Assembly (NCBI GenBank): GCA_037127255.1
Contig: JBANSL010000013.1
Coordinates: forward strand, 57,313,688-57,377,687
Direction: 5' to 3'
Length of the DNA stretch: 64,000 nt
Source: Persicaria tinctoria
Taxonomy: Eukaryota; Streptophyta; Magnoliopsida; Caryophyllales; Polygonaceae
Part shown: positions 47,961-59,469 of the stretch, piece by piece
How positions within the stretch are numbered: the first letter of the stretch is position 1
Layout: every line of letters starts with the position of its first letter
Made by a program: the position numbers and the translations under genes
The notes under the pieces: generated by a model
Database searches by the model: none
What the model was told of the DNA's origin: nothing
The model's input: the letters and a program-made list of their open reading frames with translations, nothing else

Positions 47961-48136
47961 AAATCCAAATGGGTTGGTCAACATTGACCGGTCAATTTGA
48001 CCAGCCGGTGGTCAAACAGTTGACCGTTGACCATTACACCTTGTTTGGGGAAGGGTCTATGAGACCTAATTTATTTTTAAAGGGGGCTAAATACCTAATT
48101 AGATATTCATATAGGTCTAACTACCTAAATCACCCT

Positions 48137-48534
48137 AGATTTTTTTTTAAAAATAAGTAAGATTAGTTGATATTTTTGAACTACAAAATATAATATTTGA
48201 GACATTTTTTCCCAAAAAAAGTCATCATTAGAATTTTTTTTATAAATAAATATGATTAATTGATATTTTTGAACTACAAAATATAATATCCGAGACTTTT
48301 TTGCCCAAAAAAAGTAGTCATTGAGATTTTTTTTATAAATAAATAAGAGTAATTGATATTTTTGAACTGTAAAATATAATGTTTTAAATTTTTTTGGCCA
48401 AAAAAGTATTCATTGATATTTTTTAAGAAATAAATAAGATTAATTGATATTTTTTTCAGTATAAAATGTGTTTATTTTAAAAACAAATTGCCCAAAAAAG
48501 TAGTCATGTTAGATTTTTTTATAAATCATCATTA
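48137..48534 (+). repeat. AT-rich minisatellite, right part
   Basis: This continues the 90-95 bp array at 42450-42998, with copies near 48151, 48254, 48348 and 48438. It ends at the target site of the second L1. Confidence 0.85.
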
Positions 48535-48551
48535 ATCTAAGTTACAAGGAA

Positions 48552-51500
48552 TAAATGATCGCAAGGCTTGATCGATGCCTTGTTCAGAATGATATTTTGT
48601 TACAATTTGATAAGTTATTTATCAAAAACTATGCTTTCACCTCTTCTGATCATTGCCGTATCTCGGTCGATTTTCGTCACTCTGTATCGGTGATTAACAG
48701 TCCTTTCAAGTTTGAATTAGCATGGACCAAGAGGAAGGATTTTCAAAATATTTTTAAACAAGCTTGGCGTCTCGATCGTCCAGGGTCGTGTATGTTTAAG
48801 CTTGTACAGAAAACAAAACTGCTCAAAGCTCTAGCAAAAAAATGGCATAAAAAAACCTTTGGCAATATTTTTTCACAAATTCGTGTTTCTGATGATCAAT
48901 TACTTTTAATTCAACAACAGTTACTTACGGATTATTCGGTTTCTAAACTTATGCTCCAGAAGCATCTTCTAAACAAACGTGAACGTCTCCTAGACTTTCA
49001 ATGACTCTATTGGAGTCAAAAGGCAAAAGTCAAACATATTAAGCTAGCGGACATCAATTATGGTTACTACCATAGGATTGCCTCGGTAAGGCGTAATAGA
49101 AAAGTTATCAAAACTGTGACAACCGCCGATGGTTTGCATATTACCGATAGTTGTCTTATTAAGCAGGAATTTGAACGGGATTTCAAGATGAGATTCCGTT
49201 CGTCCAATTCCAACGCAATTAATATTGATTTTGATCTGCAAGTTATAACAAACGAAATCTCCCCATTAGATAATAATGCATTAGTTGCTCCCGTTCCTAA
49301 CTCAGAGGTTAAGCGTGCTCTATTTTCAGTTGCTCCGGACAAAGCTCCTGGTCCTGATGGAATGCCTGCCAGATTCTATCAGAAGTACTGGAATATTGTT
49401 GGCCCATCTGTAATTTAGGCAGTCAAAACCTTCTTCGTTTCAGGTAAGCTGCTGAAACAAGTCAACCACACTTTTATCACGTTGCTCCCAAAAGTTGATG
49501 ATCCTGTTTTAATCAATCATTACCGACCTATAAGTCTGTGCTCAACAATTTATAAAATCATAGCAAAAATCCTGGCTGCTCGGATGGCTCCGATAGTTGA
49601 CAAACTAGTTCACCCACTACAAGGTGCTTTTGCAAAAGGGCGGTCTATACAGGACAACATCCATATTTCTCATGAAGCGTTTCATTCTTTTCGTAAGAAA
49701 AAAAGGATGGGAGGCTTGATGGCTATTAAACTAGATATGGAGAAGGCTTACGATCAGATTGAGTGGTCCTTCCTTTATAAAATCCTTGCTAAGTTCGGCT
49801 TTCATCCAAAGTTTGTATCTTAGATTCAAGAGTGTGTATCTTCTGTTTCCTTCTCAGTTTTGGTTAACGATGGTCCGACTAACCAATTTTTTCCTCAGAA
49901 GGGACTTAGACAGGGTGATCCGCTATCACCTTTTTTGTTCATTTTGGCACGCTCTTTACAAAAGGAATCTGTTGCTAACAAAGACCTAGGTATGCACTTT
50001 TCTACTAAAGGAATTAAAGTCCCATTTTTAGCTTTCGCAGATGATATTATCATCTTCACAAAAGCTTCTGATTATGCTGCTCTTAAGGTATCGACTATTA
50101 TCAACCGATACTGTCAAATTTCTGGAAAAGAAAAGTCAATTTCCACAAATCAAATTTTCAAGTCTCACCTAATACTACCCAAATGGTAATATCTACCATC
50201 TCGTCTAGATTGGGTATTCCCCACTCTATCTCGATTGAAAAATACTTAGGCTGCCCTATTTTTAATGGGCGAGCAAACAAAAATACTTTTGCTCAGATAG
50301 TGTTGAAAACTAAATCGCAACTGAGAAAATGGAAAGCATCCTCCTTATCGGTTGAAGGCCGTAAAGTTCTTATTAAATCAAATCTTAGTACTCAATCGTC
50401 CTTTCTAATGCAATCTTTTATGTTACCTTCTTCCGTTCTTTCTGAACTGGATAAGATTTATAGACAGTTCTATTGGAATAAGCCTACTGCTTCCACACCT
50501 CTCATTATCTGGGATAAGATTTGTACCGATGTTTCGAACATTTGGGTAAAGGTTATTACTGAAAAATATCTTAAATCTAACAATCTTTTTTCCTTTCAAC
50601 AAAAAGGAGGAACCTCCTGGCAGTGGTCCAAGCTCATGCCTATTCGGCCTATGTTTTTTTAAAGGATTACGTTGGTCCGTCGGTGATGGATATACTATCA
50701 ACTTATGGTCTGATTGCTGGGCTTCTGATGGGAAACTATTAGATAAAGCTCTGACTCCTTTATCTGATGACCAGTTGAAGTGGAAAGTTAACAAATTTCT
50801 TACACCCTCTAATGTTTGGATCCGCCTAGCTTGTATACGGAGCTGGTCGGTTTACTCCCGACTGAGACCATCAACCATATTTGTAGAATCCAACTTCCTG
50901 TATCCAAGATTACGGATCGCTTGTATTGGGGGCCTAACTCTTCTGGCTGGTTTACTACCAGAACGGCTACATCGATTGTGCCTAACGGAGCCTCACTTAC
51001 CGATTTCCATTGTCCTTGGATTTGGAAACTAGATGTTCCACCGAAGGTAAAGCACTTCCTTTGGAAGATTGCTTGCGACGGCCTACCGTCTAGAGACAGA
51101 CTGCAACGCTCTCATATTTCAGTGCTTATGGGGTGTATGTTTTGTGACTGTTCACACAAATCGACAAATCATATATTACTTACTTGTACTATGAGCAGAC
51201 AAGTTCTAGCCATCCTTAATGTTTCTATCCCCTGTACTGCTGCTTGTAGTTTTGATACTCACAGAAATGATTACGCTCTTGATAGTATTCGTGCCCTTGT
51301 TGGACATCGTGCCATGTCAGATGTGGCTCTTGGATGGTGGGCCTTATGGGTTCAATGAAATCAGTTAGTTTTCTCACCCACAAACAAACCTAATCTGGCC
51401 AGTACCAAAGCTTTATTACTTACAATTAAGGAGTCCTGGGCTCATGCTTCTAAATTTAACCTCCTTCTTGATGACTGGGAAGATCAGTCAGATAAACACC

Positions 51501-52123
51501 TTACATGTTCTAATCGTTATATTTTCCCTACGGGGAAACTTCGTCGAAACAATTCCAAATGGGATAAACCTCCTTTGAATTCGTACAAACTAAACTTTGA
51601 TGGTTCAAAACTGGCATGTGGAAAGGCCTCATTTGGTTTTGTTATCAGAGATCATGATACCCATCCAGTCGCTTTAGGAGAAGGGTTATGCGATGGTATG
51701 CCTACGATCTTCGCAGAAGCCCTTGGTCTTCGTAACGGTCTTTTACGCGCGAAATTATTAGGGATTCATAACATCCTTATAGAAGGAGATAACTTAACAG
51801 TTATCAAAACCCTTTTGGGAGATTGGAAATGCCTTTGGAATATTGAAATTCTGATGTCTGACATTAAACAATTATCGGTCTTCTTTAATTCAGTTTCCAC
51901 TCGTCATATTTTCAGGGAAGCGAATACGGTTGCAGATAGGATCGCGCATCTGGCTTACTATATCCCTGTCGACGAGGATTTCATGTACGACGCATAGCTC
52001 AAGGTTCTCGTCCGGAAGGACGCGCTAGGTTGGGGTTAGATCGTCCAGGGATCTGCTTCTCCTAATTTATTTCCTTGGATTCAAAAAAAAAAACGATCGG
52101 AATTAAAGTAAATTGATCAATTC
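48552..52123 (+). mobile_element. L1-type LINE with RNase H, 5'-truncated
   Basis: ORF2 begins inside the endonuclease (IARLDRCLVQND, 48555). It continues through NSEVKRALFSVAPDKAPGPD, the reverse transcriptase (NHYRPISLCSTIYKIIAKIL, then KGLRQGDPLSPFLFILA, then FLAFADDIIIF), a zinc-finger reverse-transcriptase region (KVKHFLWKIACDGLPSRDR, then C-x-C...H..LLTC) and a plant-type RNase H (LNFDGSKLACGKASFGFVIR, 51575-51997). About five stops or frameshifts interrupt it. An A-run lies at 52083-52093. A 17-bp repeat, ATCTAAGTTACAAGGAA, flanks it at 48535-48551 and 52124-52140. About 30 extra bases sit between the A-run and the right repeat. Confidence 0.9.
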
Positions 52124-52140
52124 ATCTAAGTTACAAGGAA

Positions 52141-52632
52141 GTATGATTATACTATCGTTATTTAGTTATAATATTGCATTAATCTAAGTTATAATAATAA
52201 TAATAATCGAATCATATTGTTGTTATTTAAATATGAAGAAGTATGATTGAAGTCATTGAACCATACCATTAGTATGATCGATTGGTAAAGAAGTATGATC
52301 GAATCATATAATCTAAGTATGATTGAAGAAGTACGATTGAACCATAGGATCATTATTTAAGTACAAGGAATTAATGTAAGTATGATGAAATCATATAATC
52401 TAAGTATGGTTGAAGAAGTATGATCGAATCATAAACTTTAAGTATGATTGAAGAAGTATGATAAAATCATAGAGAAGTATGAAAGAATTATGATCAGATC
52501 GAATTATACGATTGAATCCTAATTAAGATCGGATCGAATTATACGATCGAATCATAAATAAGTATGAAAGAATTAAGATCAGATCGAATCATACACTAAG
52601 ATTGGATTGAATTATATGATTGAATCCTAATT
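52141..52632 (+). repeat. Degenerate AT-rich satellite
   Basis: Irregular copies of GAAGTATGATCGAATCATA and AAGTATGATTGAAG fill this stretch. No coding frame is present. Confidence 0.7.
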
Positions 52633-52709
52633 GTTTAGGGTTTATAGGTTAGGGTTAGGGTTTAAGCTAGGGTTAGAGTTGGGGTTTTAGGGTTTAACTT
52701 AGGGTTAAA
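52633..52709 (+). repeat. Interstitial telomere-like repeat
   Basis: Degenerate TTTAGGG/TTAGGG units lie in one orientation: TTTAGGGTTTATAGGTTAGG, then further TTAGGG, GGGTTT and TTTAGGG units to 52709. The plant telomere repeat is TTTAGGG. Confidence 0.7.
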
Positions 52710-52990
52710 TTTTTTTAATCTGCAAAAGTCAGAACTTCATTAATTAAAATAAAATAAAGCCCATCACTTCCCAATGACAAAAATCAGAACTTCATCTCCT
52801 CCACTTCTCCATACATCTTCTGTAATGCATGTCGGTTGTAAGCATTCATCACCTAGTCCATTCGAATTCCAGTCTCACGGTATAAAATTAGGCCATGTTT
52901 GTCGATAATTTCATCCATCTCCAATCAATTTCTTCCAAATGGGGAAAAAAAAATTTCTCTATCTCAGTCCACCCGCAAAAGCAATTTCGA

Positions 52991-55900
52991 ATGGCATTTG
53001 ATAAAAAGAGGCAACGTCTCGAACAAGAAGTAGCACAATCGAAGAGAATCGCCAGAGTTCCCGAAGATATCAACAGTGAAGAGGATCGCCCAGGATCGCC
53101 TAGGAGGATTAGTTGTAGCAGGGCAACGACAAACAATGTATGTCTTCGACAGGGATCTTCACACTATCTGTTAAGATTTTAGTAATGTAGTTAATTAAGT
53201 GCATTTCCTAAAGATACCATCTACTACGTTTTACAGGGGTCTTATTCAACTGAGAATAACAATAAACTGAAATCCCTCCTAGATGAAGTCACCATGAACG
53301 ATGCAGTGGCTGGAAAACCTGGAGGGAATCAGAAGTGGACTTGCAAGCATTGGAAGCGCTCTTACAGTAGCTCCTACACTAGGATACATAAACATTTACT
53401 TGGTGTTGCTGCGGGGAAGAAAGCGGATGTTGCCCGTTGCCAAGTGATGCTAACAAACCGGGATGCACTTCAACAATTACAGCAGAGGGTTGAAGAAGTA
53501 GAGAAAGTGGGTGTCTCGTAGTCATTTTCTACCTCCACACTCACCACCACCAGCCCACCACAAACGAATTTTTTCAGCAAAATCGTTTGCAGCTCTAGAG
53601 CGACAACAAGTAGATATTTTGGTTGTTAGAGCTTTATGTGCGAATGATATCCCATTCAACGTGCTCCGGAATCCTGACTTCAATGCCATGTTGAAGGGAG
53701 TTAATCGAGCACCAAATGACTACAAACCGGTTCAGTATGATCGAGCAAGAACGACGTTGGTTGATGAGTATGAAGGAGAGGTTGAAAAGGAATTGGTTCC
53801 ATTGAAGGATACATGGACCACTCATGGAACTTCTATAGTTTCTGATGGGTGGACAAACTTGAAGAGGCAACCGCTGATCAATGTTATTGCATCGAATAGT
53901 CGTGGTTCGATGTTTTTGTATGCCAAAGATTTTACTGGGCGAGAGAAGACCGGGGAAAACATTACGGCGTTTCTCCTTAAAGCCATAGATGGAATCGGGC
54001 CATCAAATGTTCTTCAAGTAGTCACCGACAATGCAACGAATTGCAAAGCAGCCGGAAGAGAAATCGAAAAGTTACATAAACATATCTTCTGATCCCCTTG
54101 TGTCGTTCATACATTAAATCTTATATTTAAAGATTTTGATGCTTCTTTTACATGGATGAATGACACATATACAGGGGGCTAGAAGATAGTTAAGTACTTT
54201 TTGAATCATGAAAAAGCAAATGCAATATTTAAGACTAAGTCCGAGCTAGAATTGCTAAAGTTTGCCAAAACATGTTTTACTTCTCATCATATTCTATTGA
54301 AGCGGTTGTCAATTTGTAGAGAAGCATTAGCTACAGTTACGATTCTTAGAGCGTGGAAAGAGTGGGTAGAAAATGGAGATGAGCAAGATCAATAGGGAGG
54401 GAGATTGCAGCAACTATTGTAGATGAAGACTTTTGGGAAGAAGTTGATAATATTTTAATTATAACCAAACCCATATACTTGATGAGATGGAGAAGGGGAA
54501 AAGATGGGAGAGATTTATGAGAAGATGGATTGTATGATAGGGGAGGTACGGGATGTGATGATGGGTAACAAGCATGATGATGATTATACTAGAATGGAAG
54601 AGATTTTGGTAACAAGGTGGGAGAGGATGAATATCTCAATGCATTGTTTAGGGTTTGCTCTTAATCCTTTCTACTATGATGTGAACTATATATTTGAATG
54701 TTGTTACTATTGTGAGCCTAATTTGTCATGTTTAACAGTAACTTTTATATCGATTTCTGCATACATTGCATACATTTGAGTTAGAATAATACAGAATCTG
54801 TGTAGTTTACACTTATTTGCAATATATGGAGGTCTACACAAGTTTTTGTTATATTTGGCAGAAATCGGACGCACTTTTGAGCTTAAAGGAAACTCATGGA
54901 GAGGCTAAGAATGGTGCAGCTGGAGAAAAGGCCATTTTTCACCATTCTTTATTCTGAATCAAGCTTTGATGTCTTCATGAGAGTTGTATCCCTCGAAAAG
55001 AGCTTTCCAACGCATGGTCATATGCGTCAATCCGGCAAACGAGGACTCGGGAAAGTGCGTTTTAAGAACAGAGCAGAAAGCTGAGAAATCTTTACTCGAG
55101 ATCGAGTACACTCTACTCGAGATCGAGGAGAGCCTGGTCGAGAAAGAGCTGATCGAGAAGCCGAGGACGAGGATGCAGACCACCTCTACTCGATCTCGAG
55201 GAGGCTTAGTCGAGATCGAGGAGCCCGGAGCCAAGGTCCGAGCATGTCGAGTAGATCCACCCGACCAAGCCAGCCAGACGACGAATCCTACTCGATACAG
55301 AGTAGGGCTACTCGATATCGACGACGCCTATGAGCCCAGATCCGAGCTTGTCGAGCAGAGTCACCCGAGAAGATCAGTCGACGACGAATCCTAGTCGATG
55401 TCGACGAGCCCTTGTCGATGTCGAGTAGACCAGCTTCTGGAAACGCGCCGACGTGAGCAGTCCGAGTCGAGCTGGGATTCCTTGGGCACGAAGGAAGTCG
55501 AGTAGGCCAAGATCTATCAAGTTCTATCCATGGAAGGGAGATCTATCAACATGAAGAGACTTACCTAGTTTAGATTTATCTTTTCCATTTTAGATTTAAT
55601 TCCTTTATCGCTTTTATTTATCATTAAGTCTTTTAGATATAATTTTAGATAGAGATAGAAGATTCTATCCTTGATTAGCAAGGAATAGAAGGCTATAAAT
55701 AAAGCCCTAAGGGCTGGTTTTTCAGATATTCAATCATACAATCTTAGGGAGAGAGAAGTAGTTCCACAGAGAAGTTTTAGGAGTTCTAAAGTTTTTAGGA
55801 TTTTGGCATTCTGCGAAAGTTGATTGCCGGGATTGTAAAAGCTTTGAATATAGTTTAATGCAAGTTTCTTTTCATCAATCAATGTCTGCGATTGCGATGA

Positions 55901-57000
55901 GGCGTGAGTAGTCCACCCACTTCTGGGGCTGGGGTGAGCCCGACGGTGGCCATGTAAGGAGATGCAGTAAAGGTCAGATCTTTTTATGCAATTCGTCTTC
56001 TATCCCTATGAGCATGATTCTTTTGCGAGAGTTGAAGGTGATCCTTGTTTGTATTATTGAAGCGAAAGTGATCTTAATGCAACTTGGATTAATTATGTGA
56101 AAAGGGTTAGTAACAATTAGGGTTTATGCGAAAGCCTCTATATGCCTATTTGTTAGTAACGAAAGTTATTTTGATGGAAAGCATGATCTTTTATGCCTTT
56201 ATGTGTTACTTTGCATGGTTATCGTTGTGGTGTTGATACCTTGGTCTTGGAAGTCTTTTATTATATTGATTTATTTCTGTCGAAAATCTGAATTCTGTGT
56301 TCGAATCTGCAAGTTTTAAGTTTTATGTCTAGTCGATACAGAGGAGAACCTTGTCGATCTCGAGTAGGACCTTAGTCGATATCGAGTTGGCTTTAGTCTA
56401 GGTCGAGTTGATTTTCTGCTTCTGTCGTCGAGTTGAAAGTTTCTGTTTTTACTGAGTTTTGTCGATCTCGAGTAGGGTTTCGCCGAGATCGAGTACGCCT
56501 GTTGCTTTGTTTTATTTTCTGCTTTGCTTTGTCTTTTCTGTTTTCGTTTTGTCCATTGCTTTTATTTGTTATTTCTGTTATTTCTTTCTTTGTTTCTTTT
56601 ATTTCTGTCTTTTCTGCTGCTTGTCTGTGAGAATCTGTTGCTACCTAAGAACTGCTGACGTGCTTCCTCGTGGATTCGATCCTGACAACCTTCTACTACA
56701 ACGGGAGGAAGTCTTGTATTTATTTGCTGAGACAGGAAAGTCAGTCTGATCTTTACTTTATATTTATTTCATACTTGACCATCCTCCTGCAACAACAGTT
56801 ACACCTAGTGGAGTCCCAAGACATGCTCCGAATCAAGACAAAGAGGTTGTTGCTGGAGTCCTTAAAGGTCGAGGGTGACACCCTAGTGAGAGGCGAATGT
56901 GTCAAAAGATCGAGATCCTCGGAGTGCGATTTCGAGAGGATTGAGATTGAATGTAGGGGATTCAATGGTGAGAAGATTGCGAATCATACTTCACATATCC
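52991..57000 (+). pseudogene. hAT transposase gene (BED finger and DUF659), broken and split by an LTR
   Basis: Exon 1 is 52991-53137 (MAFDKKRQRLEQEVAQSKRI). A 99-bp GT-AG intron follows, then exon 2 from 53237. A BED zinc finger lies near 53330-53400 (WTCKHWKRSYSSSYTRIHKH), where the second Cys is changed to Trp. A DUF659/transposase core follows (53511-54090, with TSIVSDGWTNLKRQPLINVI and VVTDNATNCKAAG). Further pieces extend to 54690 (MHCLGFALNPFYYDVNY). After an inserted LTR the frame resumes near 56790 with GVPRHAPNQDKEVVAGVLK. Stops (for example TGA at 54090-54092 where Trp is expected) and a frameshift near 53520 show it is dead. The C-terminal dimerisation domain was not found. Confidence 0.8.
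54708..56700 (+). mobile_element. Ty3/gypsy-like solo LTR, copy 2
   Basis: This starts TATTGTGAGCCTAATTTGTC and matches LTR copy 1 at 45062. It has TATAAATA at 55694-55701, palindrome arrays (55095-55440 and 56325-56500), and near its 3' end a GTGGATTCGATCCTGAC...CTACTACA stretch typical of gypsy LTR ends. The hAT transposase resumes within about 100 bp, so no internal retrotransposon domain is present and this is a solo LTR. Exact ends are uncertain by up to about 60 bp; no clean 5-bp duplication was identified. Confidence 0.75.
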
Positions 57001-57009
57001 TTGTTTTTT

Positions 57010-57401
57010 AGTTTTCATAAACCCAAAAAATTAGACCCACAAAAAGAGTACACTTGAGCCTTGATCAATCTAGATCCTTTGGGACGCATAAACTAGATGT
57101 CCCCCTCATTCAACTTTTCACTTCCCTCTCTTTAGATGTATTAGATACTTATCAACATGAAATAGGGTGTACTGAGTGTGGGGATAGCCACAATTCAACA
57201 ACAAACATACAAGTGCGCTTTTCCCATTGTTTCGAATTTCATTTGTCACCTGGAATGTCGAATCCATCAATCTTGAAGTTAATTAATTTGTTCAAGTTTT
57301 GTTACCTCGCTAAATTGTATTTTTTTTACTTGAGCGATCTCTGTTTCACTCTAATGAAATTCGGCGCCAATTTTTAAAAGATGGACTGCATAAGTGATGC
57401 A
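57010..57401. repeat. Third copy of the 39.6/41.0-kb inverted-repeat family
   Basis: 57140-57255 resembles the right arm (40852-41096) and, beyond it, the reverse complement of about 39830-39870 (GTGTGGGGATGGCCACAATT-like). Only one arm is seen here. Confidence 0.55.
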
Positions 57402-57409
57402 CCCGAAAG

Positions 57410-57867
57410 TAGACCTGTCAAAACACAACCCGACCCGGTGACCCGACCCGACCGGCCGAAATTTTTTGGGTCAAGACCAGTAAATTTTGACCCGGAATTT
57501 TTTTTCGACCCGAACCCGAAAACCCAGAATTTTTCCGGGTAATCTGGGTTTCAACCCGGTGACCCGATTGACCCGGTAATTTTGACCCGATTTACCCGAT
57601 TGACCCGGTTGATTTATAATTAAATATAATTAAATTTTTTTTATTTAATTAAAATTTATCGCAAAATTATCAAATTATTATTTTTTTAATTTTAAAAAGA
57701 AAAAATTGACAAACCCGAAATCGACCTGAACCCGCCCGAGACCCGGTCAAACCCGGGTTCTAGTCAACCCGAAAAACCCGGAACCCGTTTTACCTGGGAC
57801 CCGTTTTACCCGAGACCTGGAGTGACCCGACCCGAACCCGACCGGAATGACCCGTTTGACAGGTCTG
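57410..57867. mobile_element. hAT-type MITE with GACCCG words
   Basis: An 8-bp perfect duplication, CCCGAAAG, flanks it at 57402-57409 and 57868-57875. The terminal inverted repeats are TAGACCTGTCAAA and CAGACCTGTCAAA (12 of 13). The interior is packed with GACCCG/ACCCGA words at both ends around an AT-rich core. This is a clean non-autonomous hAT structure. Confidence 0.9.
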
Positions 57868-57875
57868 CCCGAAAG

Positions 57876-59460
57876 TCAACCTCATTTAAATGGAAGCAAT
57901 GTACAAACTACCAGGTCACAAAAACGGAAATAACACAAATATGAAAATAGAAAAATGACTCAACTAAGGCCAAAGAGATGGAAGATCCAAGCACCACATG
58001 ATGTTGAGTCATCTTTCATCAAATAACACAATCAACCATGCTAAAATGAACAACGACAATGGAAGTAAGAGGAGATCGGTCATAAGTTAATTCCAAGTAC
58101 AAGGGCACATAAAGTGGAAGTGAGGGAAATAAGTGTTGGAGATTCTATACCTACTTAGGGCGCTAGGTTTAGTTATTTTGGTTGGGCAACTACAACATAG
58201 ATGAGAAAGCGTTTGTCATGGAGAATCTACACCGAATATAATTATGCAGAAGGATTTCGTCAGTGTTAAGTTGGTGTCAGGTTAGCGCACTTTTGGAAGC
58301 TATCAATGTCATTGATAAATATATGGATCATTGACTTGTTGATCAATCAAAGCATCTTTGATTGTTTATCCTTTTTTTTCGTAGTTTTGGAATTCAACAA
58401 ATTTGATATTTTTTTGCTTGAATTTAAAATCAAGCCTTGATTGTTCTAGTCTTAATACATTCATGCATGTGATGTTTGATTACATTCATAAATCTCTTAG
58501 TGAATGGGATTAAATTTGTATCAATGAAGAACTAGATAGAACAAATAGGGTTTTCTATTAGAATAAGGACTCCACTTATAAATCCCTAATCAAGTGGGAC
58601 AAAATTTGCAAATGAAAGAAATATGGATTATTAGAGAGCGAAAAAGAAAAGGATAAGAATACAACACTACAAATAAAACTACATACGGGCTAGAGACAAG
58701 ACGTTCAAACGACTATTGACAAGATAAATTCTCACAAATTGCAAAACTAAATCCTTCCCATTTTCGGGCATCTTGACGGTTAATGGCTCATCCCCCTTTC
58801 CCTTTCACGTTCACATTCACAGATTCACTGGGTATTGATTTCCAATTTTGATTCTTTCTTGATTAATCTGAGTTGGGTTTATTTGTTTGTCAATTTACTG
58901 CCTTTTGTTGACAAGAGGAAGGGGCTTCTTCGTATTTTTCAGTTTAGGGTTAGATTAGATGGATATGAATGAATTTGCGTTTTTCTATGTCACTTGAATG
59001 GAGGATATATTGGAGCTTTAATCTTGGCATTGAGTGGGTTAATGCCATTAAGGTTTGAATGGGGCAGTTGCAAGTACTTTCTATTAGGATTTAGCAAATC
59101 AAATACCCCTAACTAATCCATAGTAAAAACTAGGGTTTACAAAAACAAGCACACAAGCAGAACGGGTATTCAGAGGCAGCAAACCCAAATTAAAATCTGA
59201 AATTGAACTTTGATGGTGAAGATTTAAGTTATGTTAAATCCCCTACCTACCTCAAAAGTTTGGGATGGGAAAAATTAGGAAGATCGATCAAGGAAAAAAA
59301 TAGATTAGGGTTGAAATTTTTGATTGAGCGTTTTTTCCGATGAAAGTGCAAAGGACTTATTAGTGCAATTTGTTAGGATTCGTCTTGTCTATAGTCATTT
59401 CAACATCTTGTCACGAGCCTCACTCATAAAACTACTTTGGAAAATTATGGCAGAACCCAA
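57876..59460. other. Non-coding DNA
   Basis: AT-rich sequence without a supported gene. Short open frames (for example 59324-59506) carry no domain. Confidence 0.5.
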
Positions 59461-59469
59461 TAATATTAA

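Larger units (their letters stand above)
42999..48136. mobile_element. MULE-like element of 5.1 kb, with a nested LTR
   Basis: The ends form an inverted repeat of roughly 75-85 bp. The left end starts AGGGAATTTGGTATATTAGA. The right end, in reverse complement, starts AGGGTGATTTAGGTAGTTAG. A 9-bp direct repeat with one mismatch flanks it (AGATTTTTG at 42990-42998, AGATTTTTT at 48137-48145), and it splits a minisatellite array. Inside are an exon-like segment (43234-43407), a 121-bp duplication, a retrotransposon LTR (about 45062-46990) and repeated GTGGCATCA-like words (47390-47960). No transposase was recognised. Confidence 0.75.
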
